Assembly (NCBI GenBank): GCA_944391155.1
Contig: CALXSO010000113.1
Coordinates: 1-17,626, forward strand
Source: an uncultured Clostridia bacterium
GTDB lineage: Bacteria > Bacillota > Clostridia > TANB77 > CAG-508
Direction: 5' to 3'
DNA: 17,626 nt
Positions within the stretch are counted from its first letter, which is position 1. Every line of letters starts with the position of its first letter. Position numbers and translations under genes: made by a program. Below are positions 1-7,053 of the stretch, piece by piece. The notes beneath the pieces were generated by a model that was not told the DNA's origin, made no database searches, and saw nothing but the letters and a program-made list of their open reading frames with translations.

Positions 1-486
1 CATAATGGAGGTTTAAGTTATAGTTATGATAGAGTAATATATGATTTAGATACAAGCAAGAAGTATTATATAGAAGTAAAATTAACAGGAAGTAAGAATA
101 TAGGAACAGAAGAGCAAAAGACACAAAGAGCGAACTTAAATGCAGAAAGTAAAGTAGGAGAGTTTAAAGATACAACATTAACATTAGAAAATAATAAAAT
201 AGTATTTGAGCCTATAGAGAAATTAAAATTAATAGAAGAGCCAAAAGTAGAAGAGAAGAAAGAGGAGAAGCAAGAAGAAAATAAAGTAGAAGAAGAAAAA
301 ATAGAGATAACGAAAGAAGAAGAAAAAGGGATAAATGAAATACCAGAAGTTATAGAAGATGAAGAAAAGGATAATAATACACAAGAAGAGAATAAAACAA
401 CAGAAAACATTGTTGAAAATACAAATATAATAGGTAATATAACAAATACAGTTCAACAAAATATAATAAAAGAAGATGCAAATTAG
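1..486 (+). CDS. C-terminal end of an unrecognised protein with an acidic, Glu/Lys-rich tail (5' partial)
   Basis: Frame 1 is open from the left edge to a TAG at 484-486, giving 161 residues with no start codon in the window. Residues 1 to about 70 look like a folded, beta-rich segment (YDLDTSKKYYIEVKLTG and following), perhaps an Ig-like or cell-wall-associated repeat, but I do not recognise the family. Residues about 75-130 are low-complexity and dominated by Glu and Lys. The last 30 residues are rich in Asn, Ile and Thr. There is no LPXTG-type sorting signal and no C-terminal membrane segment. Codon use matches the rest of the window, and the opposite strand gives only Ser/Phe-rich shadow frames, which supports this strand. 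The stop codon lies in the loop of a terminator hairpin and overlaps the convergent phosphatase gene. An extracellular role is a guess; the missing N-terminus would decide it. Confidence 0.75.
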   Translation, partial: HNGGLSYSYDRVIYDLDTSKKYYIEVKLTGSKNIGTEEQKTQRANLNAESKVGEFKDTTLTLENNKIVFEPIEKLKLIEEPKVEEKKEEKQEENKVEEEKIEITKEEEKGINEIPEVIEDEEKDNNTQEENKTTENIVENTNIIGNITNTVQQNIIKEDAN

Positions 487-500
487 GCATCTTCTTTTTT
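468..500. terminator. Bidirectional Rho-independent terminator shared by two convergent genes
   Basis: AAAAGAAGATGC (468-479) pairs perfectly with GCATCTTCTTTT (487-498) around a 7-base loop, and a T run reaches 500 on the plus strand. On the minus strand the same stem is followed by a T-rich stretch (about 471 down to 455), so it can stop both transcripts. The arms are coding sequence: the left arm encodes the C-terminus of the left-edge gene, whose TAG is in the loop, and the right arm encodes the last residues of the phosphatase gene. Confidence 0.85.
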
Positions 501-1053
501 CCAATTTTTAATAACATTTTTTGATACTAAAAAAGCTTGCTTAGAAAGTTTAGCAATTGGAGTATCTGATAAAGAATCAGAATAGAAATTATCAATAGGT
601 CTGTCTGAAAATATTTCTTTAAATCTTCTTACTTTTTCTTCTCCATAACAATTAATTCCAACATATTTTCCGTGTATTTTTATCTACTTTTGAAGCAATC
701 AAATATTTTATATTTAATCTTCTGCAAATAGGTTCTAGTAAAAAAGTAGGTGAAGCTGAAATAATTACATCATCATAATTCTTTTGTTTTAAATAAAAAG
801 ATTTTATTTTATTTTGATTATTATCCCAAAACTCTTTTAGTAAATTATCTATATTTTCTAAATCATTTAGAAAAATATAAAAATTTTCTTTAAATTCTGT
901 TTTTGTTATTTTTCCTAATTTATAAAGTAAGGTACTATATATTTGTTTAGGAAATTCTTTTATAATAATTGGCTTTTTTCTTAAACAAAAAAAGTAAAAA
1001 TCTAAAGTACTATCACCTTTATAAATTGTTTTATCAAAATCATAAACATTCAT
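483..1053 (-). pseudogene. HAD-superfamily (PSPase-like, IB) phosphatase broken by a one-base insertion near 672
   Basis: Read as it stands, the frame from ATG at 1053 gives 133 residues and stops at 652-654. Residues 1-127 carry HAD motif I (DFDKT, Asp5 and Asp7) and motif II (ISAS, about residues 98-101). After Thr127 the expected protein continues in another frame (671 to 483, stop TAA at 485-483): a GKYVG start, GEEK with the motif III Lys, then YSDSLSDTP (motif IV) and the end WKKEDA. Removing one base around 672-674 would restore about 189 residues, a normal length for this family. It follows the phosphoribosyltransferase gene by 17 nt, with AAGGAG at 1064-1069, so dephosphorylation of polyprenyl-phosphoribose 5-phosphate is a plausible job, by inference from context. 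The well-kept sequence after the break suggests a recent mutation, phase variation or a sequencing error. Confidence 0.85.
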
Positions 1054-1070
1054 TTAATTATTGCTCCTTA

Positions 1071-1958
1071 TTAATTAATAAATATTGGTAAAACATATAA
1101 AATTAGTAACATCAAAATACCGTAAATAGCGATTAGTGCAAGCATAATTTTATCAGAAAGAACTACGTCTACAGGATCACCAAAGGAATCACCTTCTATA
1201 TCTAAGCTATATTTCATACAAATTAGAATAACAAGAGGTACTGTTATTAACAAATAATTTATTCCACTAAAGCGCGAAGTGTTTATTGGGTCAACACACC
1301 AAAGAGAATAAAACATTATTGTTAAGCTTAGACACATATACATATTTTTATCTAAAAAAGCACGGTTATATTGTTCTAAAACCTTTCTAGAATCTTTACT
1401 TCTATCTATTTCATTTCTTCTTTTACCTAAACCTAGATAGAAAGAAATAGCTAAAATTGTAAGGTATAACCAATTTGAAACATTTATGTTTAAAATTACG
1501 GCACCATAGAAAACTCTTAGTAAAAAGCCTATACTAAGTATTAAAATATCTATTATAGGTATATTTTTTAAGCCGAAACTATATGCTATATTCATAAATA
1601 GATATCCTAGTAGTATTACATAAGAAAGAGGAGAGGTACTTATAAATATATTTATAGAAACAGAAATAATAAATAATATAACTGCTAATACAATACCTTC
1701 TGTTTTAGAGACAGAACCTGATGCTATAGGTCTATTCTTTTTTATTGGGTGTAATCTATCTTTTTCAACATCTCTAATATCATTAATAACGTATACAACT
1801 GAAGCAATAAAACTAAATGATATAAATGCTAAAATTGTATTTATTAAATTGTTACTTTCAAATAAATTGCCACTAAATAATAGTGGAGCAAATACCAAAA
1901 GGTTCTTTAAATAATGCTTTATTCTAATAAGTTTTAAATAGTTTTTTAATTTTTTCAT
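1071..1958 (-). CDS. UbiA-family polyprenyl-phosphate phosphoribosyltransferase (DPPR-synthase type)
   Basis: A 295-residue integral membrane prenyltransferase-fold protein with about eight or nine hydrophobic segments. The first Asp-rich motif is at about residues 59-81 (NDIRDVEKDRLHP, then KNRPIASG), the pattern of decaprenyl-phosphate 5-phosphoribosyltransferases such as mycobacterial Rv3806c rather than quinone or heme prenyltransferases. Further family features are YSFGLKN (about 125-131), GLGKRRNE (about 175-182), FLDKNMYMCL (about 200-209) and GDPVDVVLSDK (about 259-269). The family transfers phosphoribose from PRPP to a polyprenyl phosphate at the membrane. It starts 12 nt after the upstream membrane-protein gene, with a ribosome site (AGGAG, 1968-1972) overlapping that gene's stop codon, so the two are probably translated together. 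A divergent PRPP synthase lies at 14637-15590. The family call is firm; the exact lipid acceptor is not known. Confidence 0.9.
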   Translation of the reverse strand: MKKLKNYLKLIRIKHYLKNLLVFAPLLFSGNLFESNNLINTILAFISFSFIASVVYVINDIRDVEKDRLHPIKKNRPIASGSVSKTEGIVLAVILFIISVSINIFISTSPLSYVILLGYLFMNIAYSFGLKNIPIIDILILSIGFLLRVFYGAVILNINVSNWLYLTILAISFYLGLGKRRNEIDRSKDSRKVLEQYNRAFLDKNMYMCLSLTIMFYSLWCVDPINTSRFSGINYLLITVPLVILICMKYSLDIEGDSFGDPVDVVLSDKIMLALIAIYGILMLLILYVLPIFIN

Positions 1959-1970
1959 TTTATTTTTCTC

Positions 1971-3623
1971 CTATCCCATATGGTCAAAATATTGTAAACC
2001 AAATTGTATTAAATCTATTAACCCTTTTATATTACAAACTAATAATAAAACAATTAATATAACTGATATTGTAACAAAAATTTTCTTTTTATTTCCTAAT
2101 AATTTCTTTAATAATAAGAAAATTAAACTAACAAATGCCCAGTTAAAATATAATGAGTATAAAATTAAACCATTTTCTCTAGTACCATAACCCAAAACAA
2201 TTAAAAGCACTATAGAAAAAATTATCCAAGAAAAGCATATTTTCGCAAATTTATCTTTTCTATTTAATATAAAACCTAATATAACTAATATGAATATTAT
2301 ACAACCCAAAATACTTAAAGTTTCAGCAGGTGCTAGTTGAAAAGAAGGATGCCCTAATCTTTCTTCTACAACAGTATTAAAAGGCGCAATAAAGCAATTT
2401 GCTACAAAATTACTATATTGGCAAAAATTATTAAAATTAATTGTGCCTGATATGTAATTTGATAAGTGTCCAGTACCTGTAAATATATTTAAAATAACAG
2501 GGAACTGTCCAAAAACAATAATGCCAGCAACAAAGAAAAGTCCTGTTGAAATAAAATCTGTTAGCCATTTTTTGATTTTTCTTCCACTTGTTAAAAGAGG
2601 AAAGAATATAGCATTTGTAGTTAATGAGCTAACTGATGCAATAAAACAAAATTTGTTTCCTTCTTTGTTTTGTATATAGGAATATAAAAAGCACATAAGC
2701 CAAAACATTCCAAAAACATATTGTTCTAAATTAAATGCAAACAAAATAAATGGATAAGTTACTGTATAAAGTACTAAAAATAATGTTTGTTCTACTTTTT
2801 TTAGATTTAACATTTTACTTAGTAAAATACTAGTAATATTCATTAGAAAAACTTGTATAATAGCAATTAGTATAAAATATCCATTTCCTAAATTATTAAA
2901 TAAATTACCAATCATATATGCAATAATTGCAAAAGGAAATGAAAATACGGCAAATAATATTTGTCTTAAATCATTTTCTACAGAGTTTATATTTAAGTAA
3001 GTATTTAAAACACCGTGAGCACCTGTATCTGTAGAATATATAACATCGAATGTTTGAATTTCTCCATTTATTTTTGGTGCATAAAATACATTAGTTATAG
3101 AATATATTACTATAATTGCTAAGCCTAAAATACAAGTTGAAATTATTAAATAAGTTTTTTCATTTGTTTTTAGATTTATAAAAAATTCTTTGGCTCTAGG
3201 TAAAAATCTACTCATAAAAAAATAATAAAAACAATATAAAGCAAATAGTGATAATATAATGAAGCTATACATTGTTAAGCTATCTGGTAAAATATTAATA
3301 AAAATACTTCTAACAGGTTCTGTAACTATGTTATATGAGTAAAACAATTGTCCAAAGAAAAATGAAGTTATTAATGCGAAAATCAAAGAAATTACACTAT
3401 ATAATTTACTTTTTTCTTTAAAAATTTTATCTAATATATTAAATTTGAAAGTTACGAATATAGCTATAATAAATGATAATATTACAGATAATAATCTTTG
3501 CTTCCCAGAACCAATATTAGATAAAAGTAAGGTAACTGTTGGCACTGATATTATAAATAAAAATTTTTGGAAAATTTTTTGTAATTTCAAAAATTTATTT
3601 TTTTTAGTTAATTCATTATTCAT
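1971..3623 (-). CDS. Polytopic membrane protein, probable GT-C-fold glycosyltransferase
   Basis: 550 residues with about 11-13 hydrophobic segments, a short basic cytoplasmic N-terminus, and a first long outside loop at about residues 180-220 containing FDVIYSTDTG with Asp199. An acidic residue in the first large external loop is typical of GT-C glycosyltransferases, which take sugars from polyprenyl-phosphate carriers on the outer face. I see no named family beyond that. It is the first gene of an operon with the phosphoribosyltransferase and the phosphatase, so it is the best local candidate for moving the resulting pentose onto a glycan or protein. That is inference from position. The start at 3623 is supported by AAAAGGGG at 3634-3641 with 10 nt spacing and a promoter just upstream. 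A structural role or flippase activity cannot be excluded. Confidence 0.75.
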   Translation of the reverse strand: MNNELTKKNKFLKLQKIFQKFLFIISVPTVTLLLSNIGSGKQRLLSVILSFIIAIFVTFKFNILDKIFKEKSKLYSVISLIFALITSFFFGQLFYSYNIVTEPVRSIFINILPDSLTMYSFIILSLFALYCFYYFFMSRFLPRAKEFFINLKTNEKTYLIISTCILGLAIIVIYSITNVFYAPKINGEIQTFDVIYSTDTGAHGVLNTYLNINSVENDLRQILFAVFSFPFAIIAYMIGNLFNNLGNGYFILIAIIQVFLMNITSILLSKMLNLKKVEQTLFLVLYTVTYPFILFAFNLEQYVFGMFWLMCFLYSYIQNKEGNKFCFIASVSSLTTNAIFFPLLTSGRKIKKWLTDFISTGLFFVAGIIVFGQFPVILNIFTGTGHLSNYISGTINFNNFCQYSNFVANCFIAPFNTVVEERLGHPSFQLAPAETLSILGCIIFILVILGFILNRKDKFAKICFSWIIFSIVLLIVLGYGTRENGLILYSLYFNWAFVSLIFLLLKKLLGNKKKIFVTISVILIVLLLVCNIKGLIDLIQFGLQYFDHMG

Positions 3624-3657
3624 AAAACAAATTCCCCTTTTCTAATTAATATTTTAT

Positions 3658-3686
3658 ATAATAGCATATTAAATTTTAAATTTCAA
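3658..3686 (-). promoter_or_regulatory. Sigma-A-type promoter of the minus-strand phosphoribosyltransferase operon
   Basis: On the minus strand, TTGAAA (3686-3681) is followed by a 17-bp spacer and TATTAT (3663-3658). TGC directly before the -10 box makes it an extended -10. Transcription would begin near 3651, about 28 nt before the start codon at 3623. It lies back to back with the plus-strand promoter at 3725, with 38 bp between the two -35 boxes, so one regulator could act on both. I found no clear operator palindrome in that gap. Confidence 0.7.
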
Positions 3687-3724
3687 CAAAAAACAAGTAA
3701 AAATAAGAATTTAGAAACCTATGA

Positions 3725-3752
3725 TTGACAGGAAAAGAAAATATGATATAAT
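3725..3752 (+). promoter_or_regulatory. Strong extended -10 promoter of the plus-strand glycan gene cluster
   Basis: A perfect TTGACA (3725-3730), a 16-bp spacer and a perfect TATAAT (3747-3752) preceded by TGA. Transcription would begin near 3759, giving a 26-nt leader that holds the ribosome site AAAGAGG (3771-3777) for the small gene starting at 3785. The same layout, including TATGATATAAT, recurs upstream of the ABC-transporter genes at 13002-13029. Confidence 0.85.
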
Positions 3753-3784
3753 AAGTCAAGAATTAAAGGAAAAGAGGTTTTAAT

Positions 3785-4000
3785 ATGGAGCAAAATATCA
3801 AAACAAATATAGAATTAGAATTAGAAAGAGCAAAATTATCAAATTATATTTTAAAAAAGGAAAATGAAATTTTATTAGGAACAATAGGAATGATGTCAAG
3901 AGAAAAAAATGAATTAATAAAGCAAGTAGATAAGTTGACAACATCAAAACTATATAAATTAAAAAGAAAAATTATAAGAATTATAAGGAGAGGAAGATGA
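3785..4000 (+). CDS. Small coiled-coil protein with a basic C-terminus, coupled to a GT4 glycosyltransferase
   Basis: 71 residues. Residues 1-50 are predicted helical and heptad-like, rich in Glu, Lys, Leu and Ile, with no membrane segment. The last 20 residues are strongly basic (SKLYKLKRKIIRIIRRGR), similar in character to the coiled-coil plus basic 'SK-w-K-l-R' linkers often found attached to surface-polysaccharide glycosyltransferases. It is the first gene after a strong promoter, and its TGA overlaps the ATG of the next gene (ATGA, 3997-4000), so translational coupling is likely. By inference it may be a detached scaffold or membrane-tethering piece for the glycosyltransferase. Ribosome site, promoter and coupling argue that it is expressed. 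No function is known from sequence alone. Confidence 0.75.
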   Translation: MEQNIKTNIELELERAKLSNYILKKENEILLGTIGMMSREKNELIKQVDKLTTSKLYKLKRKIIRIIRRGR

Positions 4001-5154
4001 AAAAAAAATTAGAACAACAAGTATATAGAATGACAAATGTAACATTTGAAGAAGAAATGAAACTACTATTTGATATGCAAGAACAATTTCCATACGAAAA
4101 TAAACTTGACAATTCAAAAAAAGATAATAAGAAAAAAATTGCAATTGTATATGACGTTGACGGTTGGGCTTATTGCAATATAGCAAATGAAATAAAAAAA
4201 TATTTATCAAATGATTTTGATATAGATATTTTTCCGGTATCGGTATTTTTTGATAATATTGTAGAGTTAATACTTTTAGCTGATAGATATGATTTGGTTC
4301 ATTGTTTGTGGAGAGGGTTATTATCCTCTTTAGACTTTGAATTTCCTAGAGGGTATATCCATAATATGGGGCTAACTTTTGAAGAATTTATGGATAAATT
4401 CTATAGCAAAACTAATATAACAACATCTGTTTACGACCATAAATTTTTAGATAAAGAGAATTTTGAAACAACAAAATCATTTGCAAAATATGCTAAAAAT
4501 TATACTGTATCATCAACAATTTTAAGAGATATTTATAATGAATTAGATATAGATAAAAAACCAATGGCAGTTATTAGTGATGGCGTTGATATAACAAAAT
4601 TTAAACCAGAAAATTTAGAAAGATTTGAATTAGAAAATATATCTAATAGAAAAATAAAAATTGGTTGGGTAGGAAACAGTGAGTTTACTGATTCAGAAGG
4701 AGATAGCGATTTAAAAGGTGTTAGAAAAATAATAAAACCAGCATTACAAGAATTAATAGATGAAGGATATCCAATAGAATTAAAATTTGCAGATAGAAAA
4801 GACGGATATATCCCTCACGATAAAATGCCTGATTATTATAATTCAATAGATGTATATATATGTGCATCTAAAAATGAAGGAACACCTAACCCAGTTTTGG
4901 AATCAATGGCGTCAGGAGTTCCTATTGTATCTACAAATGTTGGTATTGTAAGAGATGCCTTAGGAGAAAAACAAAAAGAATTTATTTTAAAAGAAAGAAC
5001 AAAAGAAGATTTAAAAGCTAAATTAGTAGAATTATTGAAACATAAGGAAAAATTTAAAGAATTATCAGAAGAAAATTTAAAACAGAGAGAAGATTGGACT
5101 TGGGAAAAGAAATGTTATCAATTTAGAGATTTCTTTAAAAAGAATTTAGAATAA
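3997..5154 (+). CDS. GT4-family glycosyltransferase (GT-B fold)
   Basis: 385 residues, cytosolic, with no signal peptide. The N-terminal half is an acceptor-side Rossmann domain (KKIAIVYDVDGWAYCNIA, residues 46-63). The C-terminal half is a GT4 donor-binding domain with SDGVDITKF (194-202), KIGWVGNSEF (221-230) and the EX7E element EGTPNPVLE (Glu294 and Glu302), followed by MASGVPIVSTNVG. GT4 enzymes are retaining and use nucleotide sugars; the sugar cannot be read from the sequence. Residues 1-45 form an acidic helical extension before the catalytic domain. The start is the ATGA overlap with the small upstream gene, with AAGGAG at 3985-3990 and 6 nt spacing. The following membrane-protein gene begins 12 nt after its stop. 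It probably adds a sugar to a lipid-linked wall glycan. Confidence 0.9.
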   Translation: MKKKLEQQVYRMTNVTFEEEMKLLFDMQEQFPYENKLDNSKKDNKKKIAIVYDVDGWAYCNIANEIKKYLSNDFDIDIFPVSVFFDNIVELILLADRYDLVHCLWRGLLSSLDFEFPRGYIHNMGLTFEEFMDKFYSKTNITTSVYDHKFLDKENFETTKSFAKYAKNYTVSSTILRDIYNELDIDKKPMAVISDGVDITKFKPENLERFELENISNRKIKIGWVGNSEFTDSEGDSDLKGVRKIIKPALQELIDEGYPIELKFADRKDGYIPHDKMPDYYNSIDVYICASKNEGTPNPVLESMASGVPIVSTNVGIVRDALGEKQKEFILKERTKEDLKAKLVELLKHKEKFKELSEENLKQREDWTWEKKCYQFRDFFKKNLE

Positions 5155-5166
5155 AAGGAGTACAAG

Positions 5167-6948
5167 ATGAAAAACATTTATGAGAAAATAAGACCACTTA
5201 TAATAGTATTGTTATCTATTTTTGTAACTTTAGCAATAAATATGAATATGGACTATAATACTGCTATTGAATATTCTTTTACAGGAAATTCAATATTGTG
5301 TGTAATATTTTTTATTTTTACATATTGGGCACTTAGTAAGATATCACAAGAAAAAAATAGAAGATTAAAAGTATGTTGTACTTTACTTGCAATATTATTT
5401 GCTTCTTTTGAGATTGTAGGACAATCTATTGATACGTATTTAGATTTAAGTGGAATTTTATATAATAGAATAGCTTTAACAAAATCTATAATAAAATGGT
5501 TTGGATATGTAATTTTAATATATGGAGTAATTTCTAATATTTACTTATTGTTAGATAAAAAGGAATTCTTTAAAGGGAACTGCAAATGGTTTACTAATAA
5601 CAAAAGAACATTTTTCATAACTTGGGGAATAATCTTTATAGCATATATTCCGTATTTCTTAAATTATTTTCCAGGTGTTATTACACAAGACTCAATGCAA
5701 CAAATTTGCCAAAGTTTGGGAATAAGTAATTTAACAAATCATCACCCTGTATTTCATACATTTTTTATAAGTATTGCAATGAATATAGGTAAACTTATTG
5801 GTAATTATAATATTGGAGTTGCAATTTATAGTATTGCTCAAATGTTAGTTACATCTTGCATTTTTTCATTTGCTATTTATTATATGGCAAAAAGAAATGT
5901 AGATATAAAATTTAGAATATTAACATTGCTATTTTATGCTTTCTATCCTGTAAATGCATTATATAGTATAACAATGTGGAAAGATATACCTTTTGCTGTA
6001 GTAATGCTTGTATTTACAATAATGATGACAGAAATTGCAATAAATAGAGAACATTTTATGAAGTCAAAATTAAAAAATGTGTTATTAGCAGTTAGTATGA
6101 TTTTGGTAATATTGTTTAGAAATAATGGTTTATATGTAGTAATATTAACACTTCCATTTATCTTCATATTTGCAAGACAAAATTATAAAAAATTAATAGT
6201 TATTACTGCAATAGTATTAGTATTTTATGGTATATGGAAAGGACCGACTTTTGCACTATTGGATATAGATGAAGGGTCAACAAAAGAAGCCTTATCTATA
6301 CCATTACAACAATTTGCGAGAATGACTAAAAATGAAGATTTAACAGATGATGAAAGGTGGAGAATTTACAAATATTTGCCAGTTGATAATTTAGGAGAAT
6401 TATATTATCCAAAAATATCAGACCAAGTTAAAAATAATTTTGATGATGAAGCTTTTGCAGAGGATAAAGTAGGCTTTATAAAGTTATGGGTGAAATTATG
6501 TTTGAAATATCCAAGGTCGGCAGTAGAATCATTTTTATGTAATAGTTATGGATACTATTATCCAGAAGCGGTACATTGGGTAGTAGGAAGAGAAGTTTAT
6601 CAATCAGACCAAGAAAAAGAACAAGCTTTGCAATTAAAAGATACACCATTAGTCGATTTACAAGCATTAGAAAATCTTGATAAACTTTTAGATAATAGAA
6701 ATTTACCATTAAATTCAATGTTATATAGTATAGGCTTTACATTTTGGATAGTTGTTACTATGTTTATGTATGCTATTTATAAAAAACAATATAGACTAAT
6801 GCTTATATATATACCAGTTGGAATATTATGGCTAACTTGTTTAGCATCTCCAGTATATGGAGAGTTTAGATATATATATTCAATGTTTACTTGCTTACCT
6901 ATAATGTTAGGAGTACATTTTAAAGAAAAAAATATTAATTTAGAATAG
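5167..6948 (+). CDS. DUF6020-type polytopic membrane protein, probable GT-C glycosyltransferase (copy A)
   Basis: 593 residues with about 12-14 hydrophobic segments, paralogous to the protein at 11101-12888 along nearly its full length. Shared blocks are NYFPGVITQDS (166-176, Asp175), NHHPVFHT (191-198), MWKDIPFA (270-277), LFRNNG (316-321), SIPLQQFAR, SYGYYYPE and, near the C-terminus, LASPVYGEFRYIY. The layout of an external first loop with a conserved Asp, a His-rich block and a soluble stretch near residues 370-500 suggests a lipid-carrier-dependent GT-C enzyme. The family itself has no assigned reaction that I know of. AAGGAG at 5155-5160 supports this start. It lies in an operon with the GT4 gene and ends at the terminator at 6956, so it closes the first glycan unit. 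The DUF6020 label is from recognition, not a search. Confidence 0.8.
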   Translation: MKNIYEKIRPLIIVLLSIFVTLAINMNMDYNTAIEYSFTGNSILCVIFFIFTYWALSKISQEKNRRLKVCCTLLAILFASFEIVGQSIDTYLDLSGILYNRIALTKSIIKWFGYVILIYGVISNIYLLLDKKEFFKGNCKWFTNNKRTFFITWGIIFIAYIPYFLNYFPGVITQDSMQQICQSLGISNLTNHHPVFHTFFISIAMNIGKLIGNYNIGVAIYSIAQMLVTSCIFSFAIYYMAKRNVDIKFRILTLLFYAFYPVNALYSITMWKDIPFAVVMLVFTIMMTEIAINREHFMKSKLKNVLLAVSMILVILFRNNGLYVVILTLPFIFIFARQNYKKLIVITAIVLVFYGIWKGPTFALLDIDEGSTKEALSIPLQQFARMTKNEDLTDDERWRIYKYLPVDNLGELYYPKISDQVKNNFDDEAFAEDKVGFIKLWVKLCLKYPRSAVESFLCNSYGYYYPEAVHWVVGREVYQSDQEKEQALQLKDTPLVDLQALENLDKLLDNRNLPLNSMLYSIGFTFWIVVTMFMYAIYKKQYRLMLIYIPVGILWLTCLASPVYGEFRYIYSMFTCLPIMLGVHFKEKNINLE

Positions 6949-6955
6949 TAAATTT

Positions 6956-6983
6956 AAGTAGGAGTAATTCCTACTTTTATTTT
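6956..6983 (+). terminator. Probable Rho-independent terminator after the first membrane-protein gene
   Basis: AAGTAGGA (6956-6963) pairs with TCCTACTT (6969-6976) around a 5-base loop, followed by the T-rich run TTATTTTT (6977-6984). It begins 7 nt after the TAG at 6946-6948 and precedes a new promoter, consistent with an operon boundary. The T run is interrupted by one A, so read-through is likely. Confidence 0.7.
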
Positions 6984-6991
6984 TGTGTAAC

Positions 6992-7020
6992 TTGATTAAA
7001 ATTATAATAAATGGTAAAAT
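6992..7020 (+). promoter_or_regulatory. Extended -10 promoter for the GT2/GT4 glycosyltransferase operon
   Basis: TTGATT (6992-6997), a 17-bp spacer and TAAAAT (7015-7020) preceded by TGG. Transcription would begin near 7027, too close for the ATG at 7033 to have a ribosome site but well placed for the ATG at 7054. A perfect TATAAT also occurs at 7003-7008 but has no good -35 box at the right distance. Confidence 0.65.
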
Positions 7021-7038
7021 ATTTTTGTAAATATGTGT

Positions 7039-7045
7039 AGAAAGG
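7039..7045 (+). promoter_or_regulatory. Ribosome binding site that sets the GT2 start at 7054
   Basis: AGAAAGGA lies 8 nt before the ATG at 7054. The in-frame ATG at 7033 would place this site inside the coding region, has no ribosome site of its own, and would add seven residues (MCRKEHK) before the usual GT2 N-terminus MPKISVIIPVYN. Confidence 0.8.
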
Positions 7046-7053
7046 AACATAAA

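Noticed and set aside
66..504. Long open frames on the minus strand opposite the left-edge gene
   Set aside because: Their products are Ser/Phe/Ile low-complexity, the mirror of a Glu/Lys-rich coding region, with no ribosome site. The plus-strand frame has normal composition and a terminator at its end.
3445..3645. Open frame on the plus strand inside the GT-C-like gene
   Set aside because: It is antisense to a well-supported membrane-protein gene, has no recognisable domain and no ribosome site.
7033..7053. Upstream in-frame ATG as the start of the first GT2 gene
   Set aside because: It has no ribosome site, lies about 6 nt from the predicted transcription start, and would put the good AGAAAGGA site inside the gene. 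The family N-terminus fits ATG 7054.
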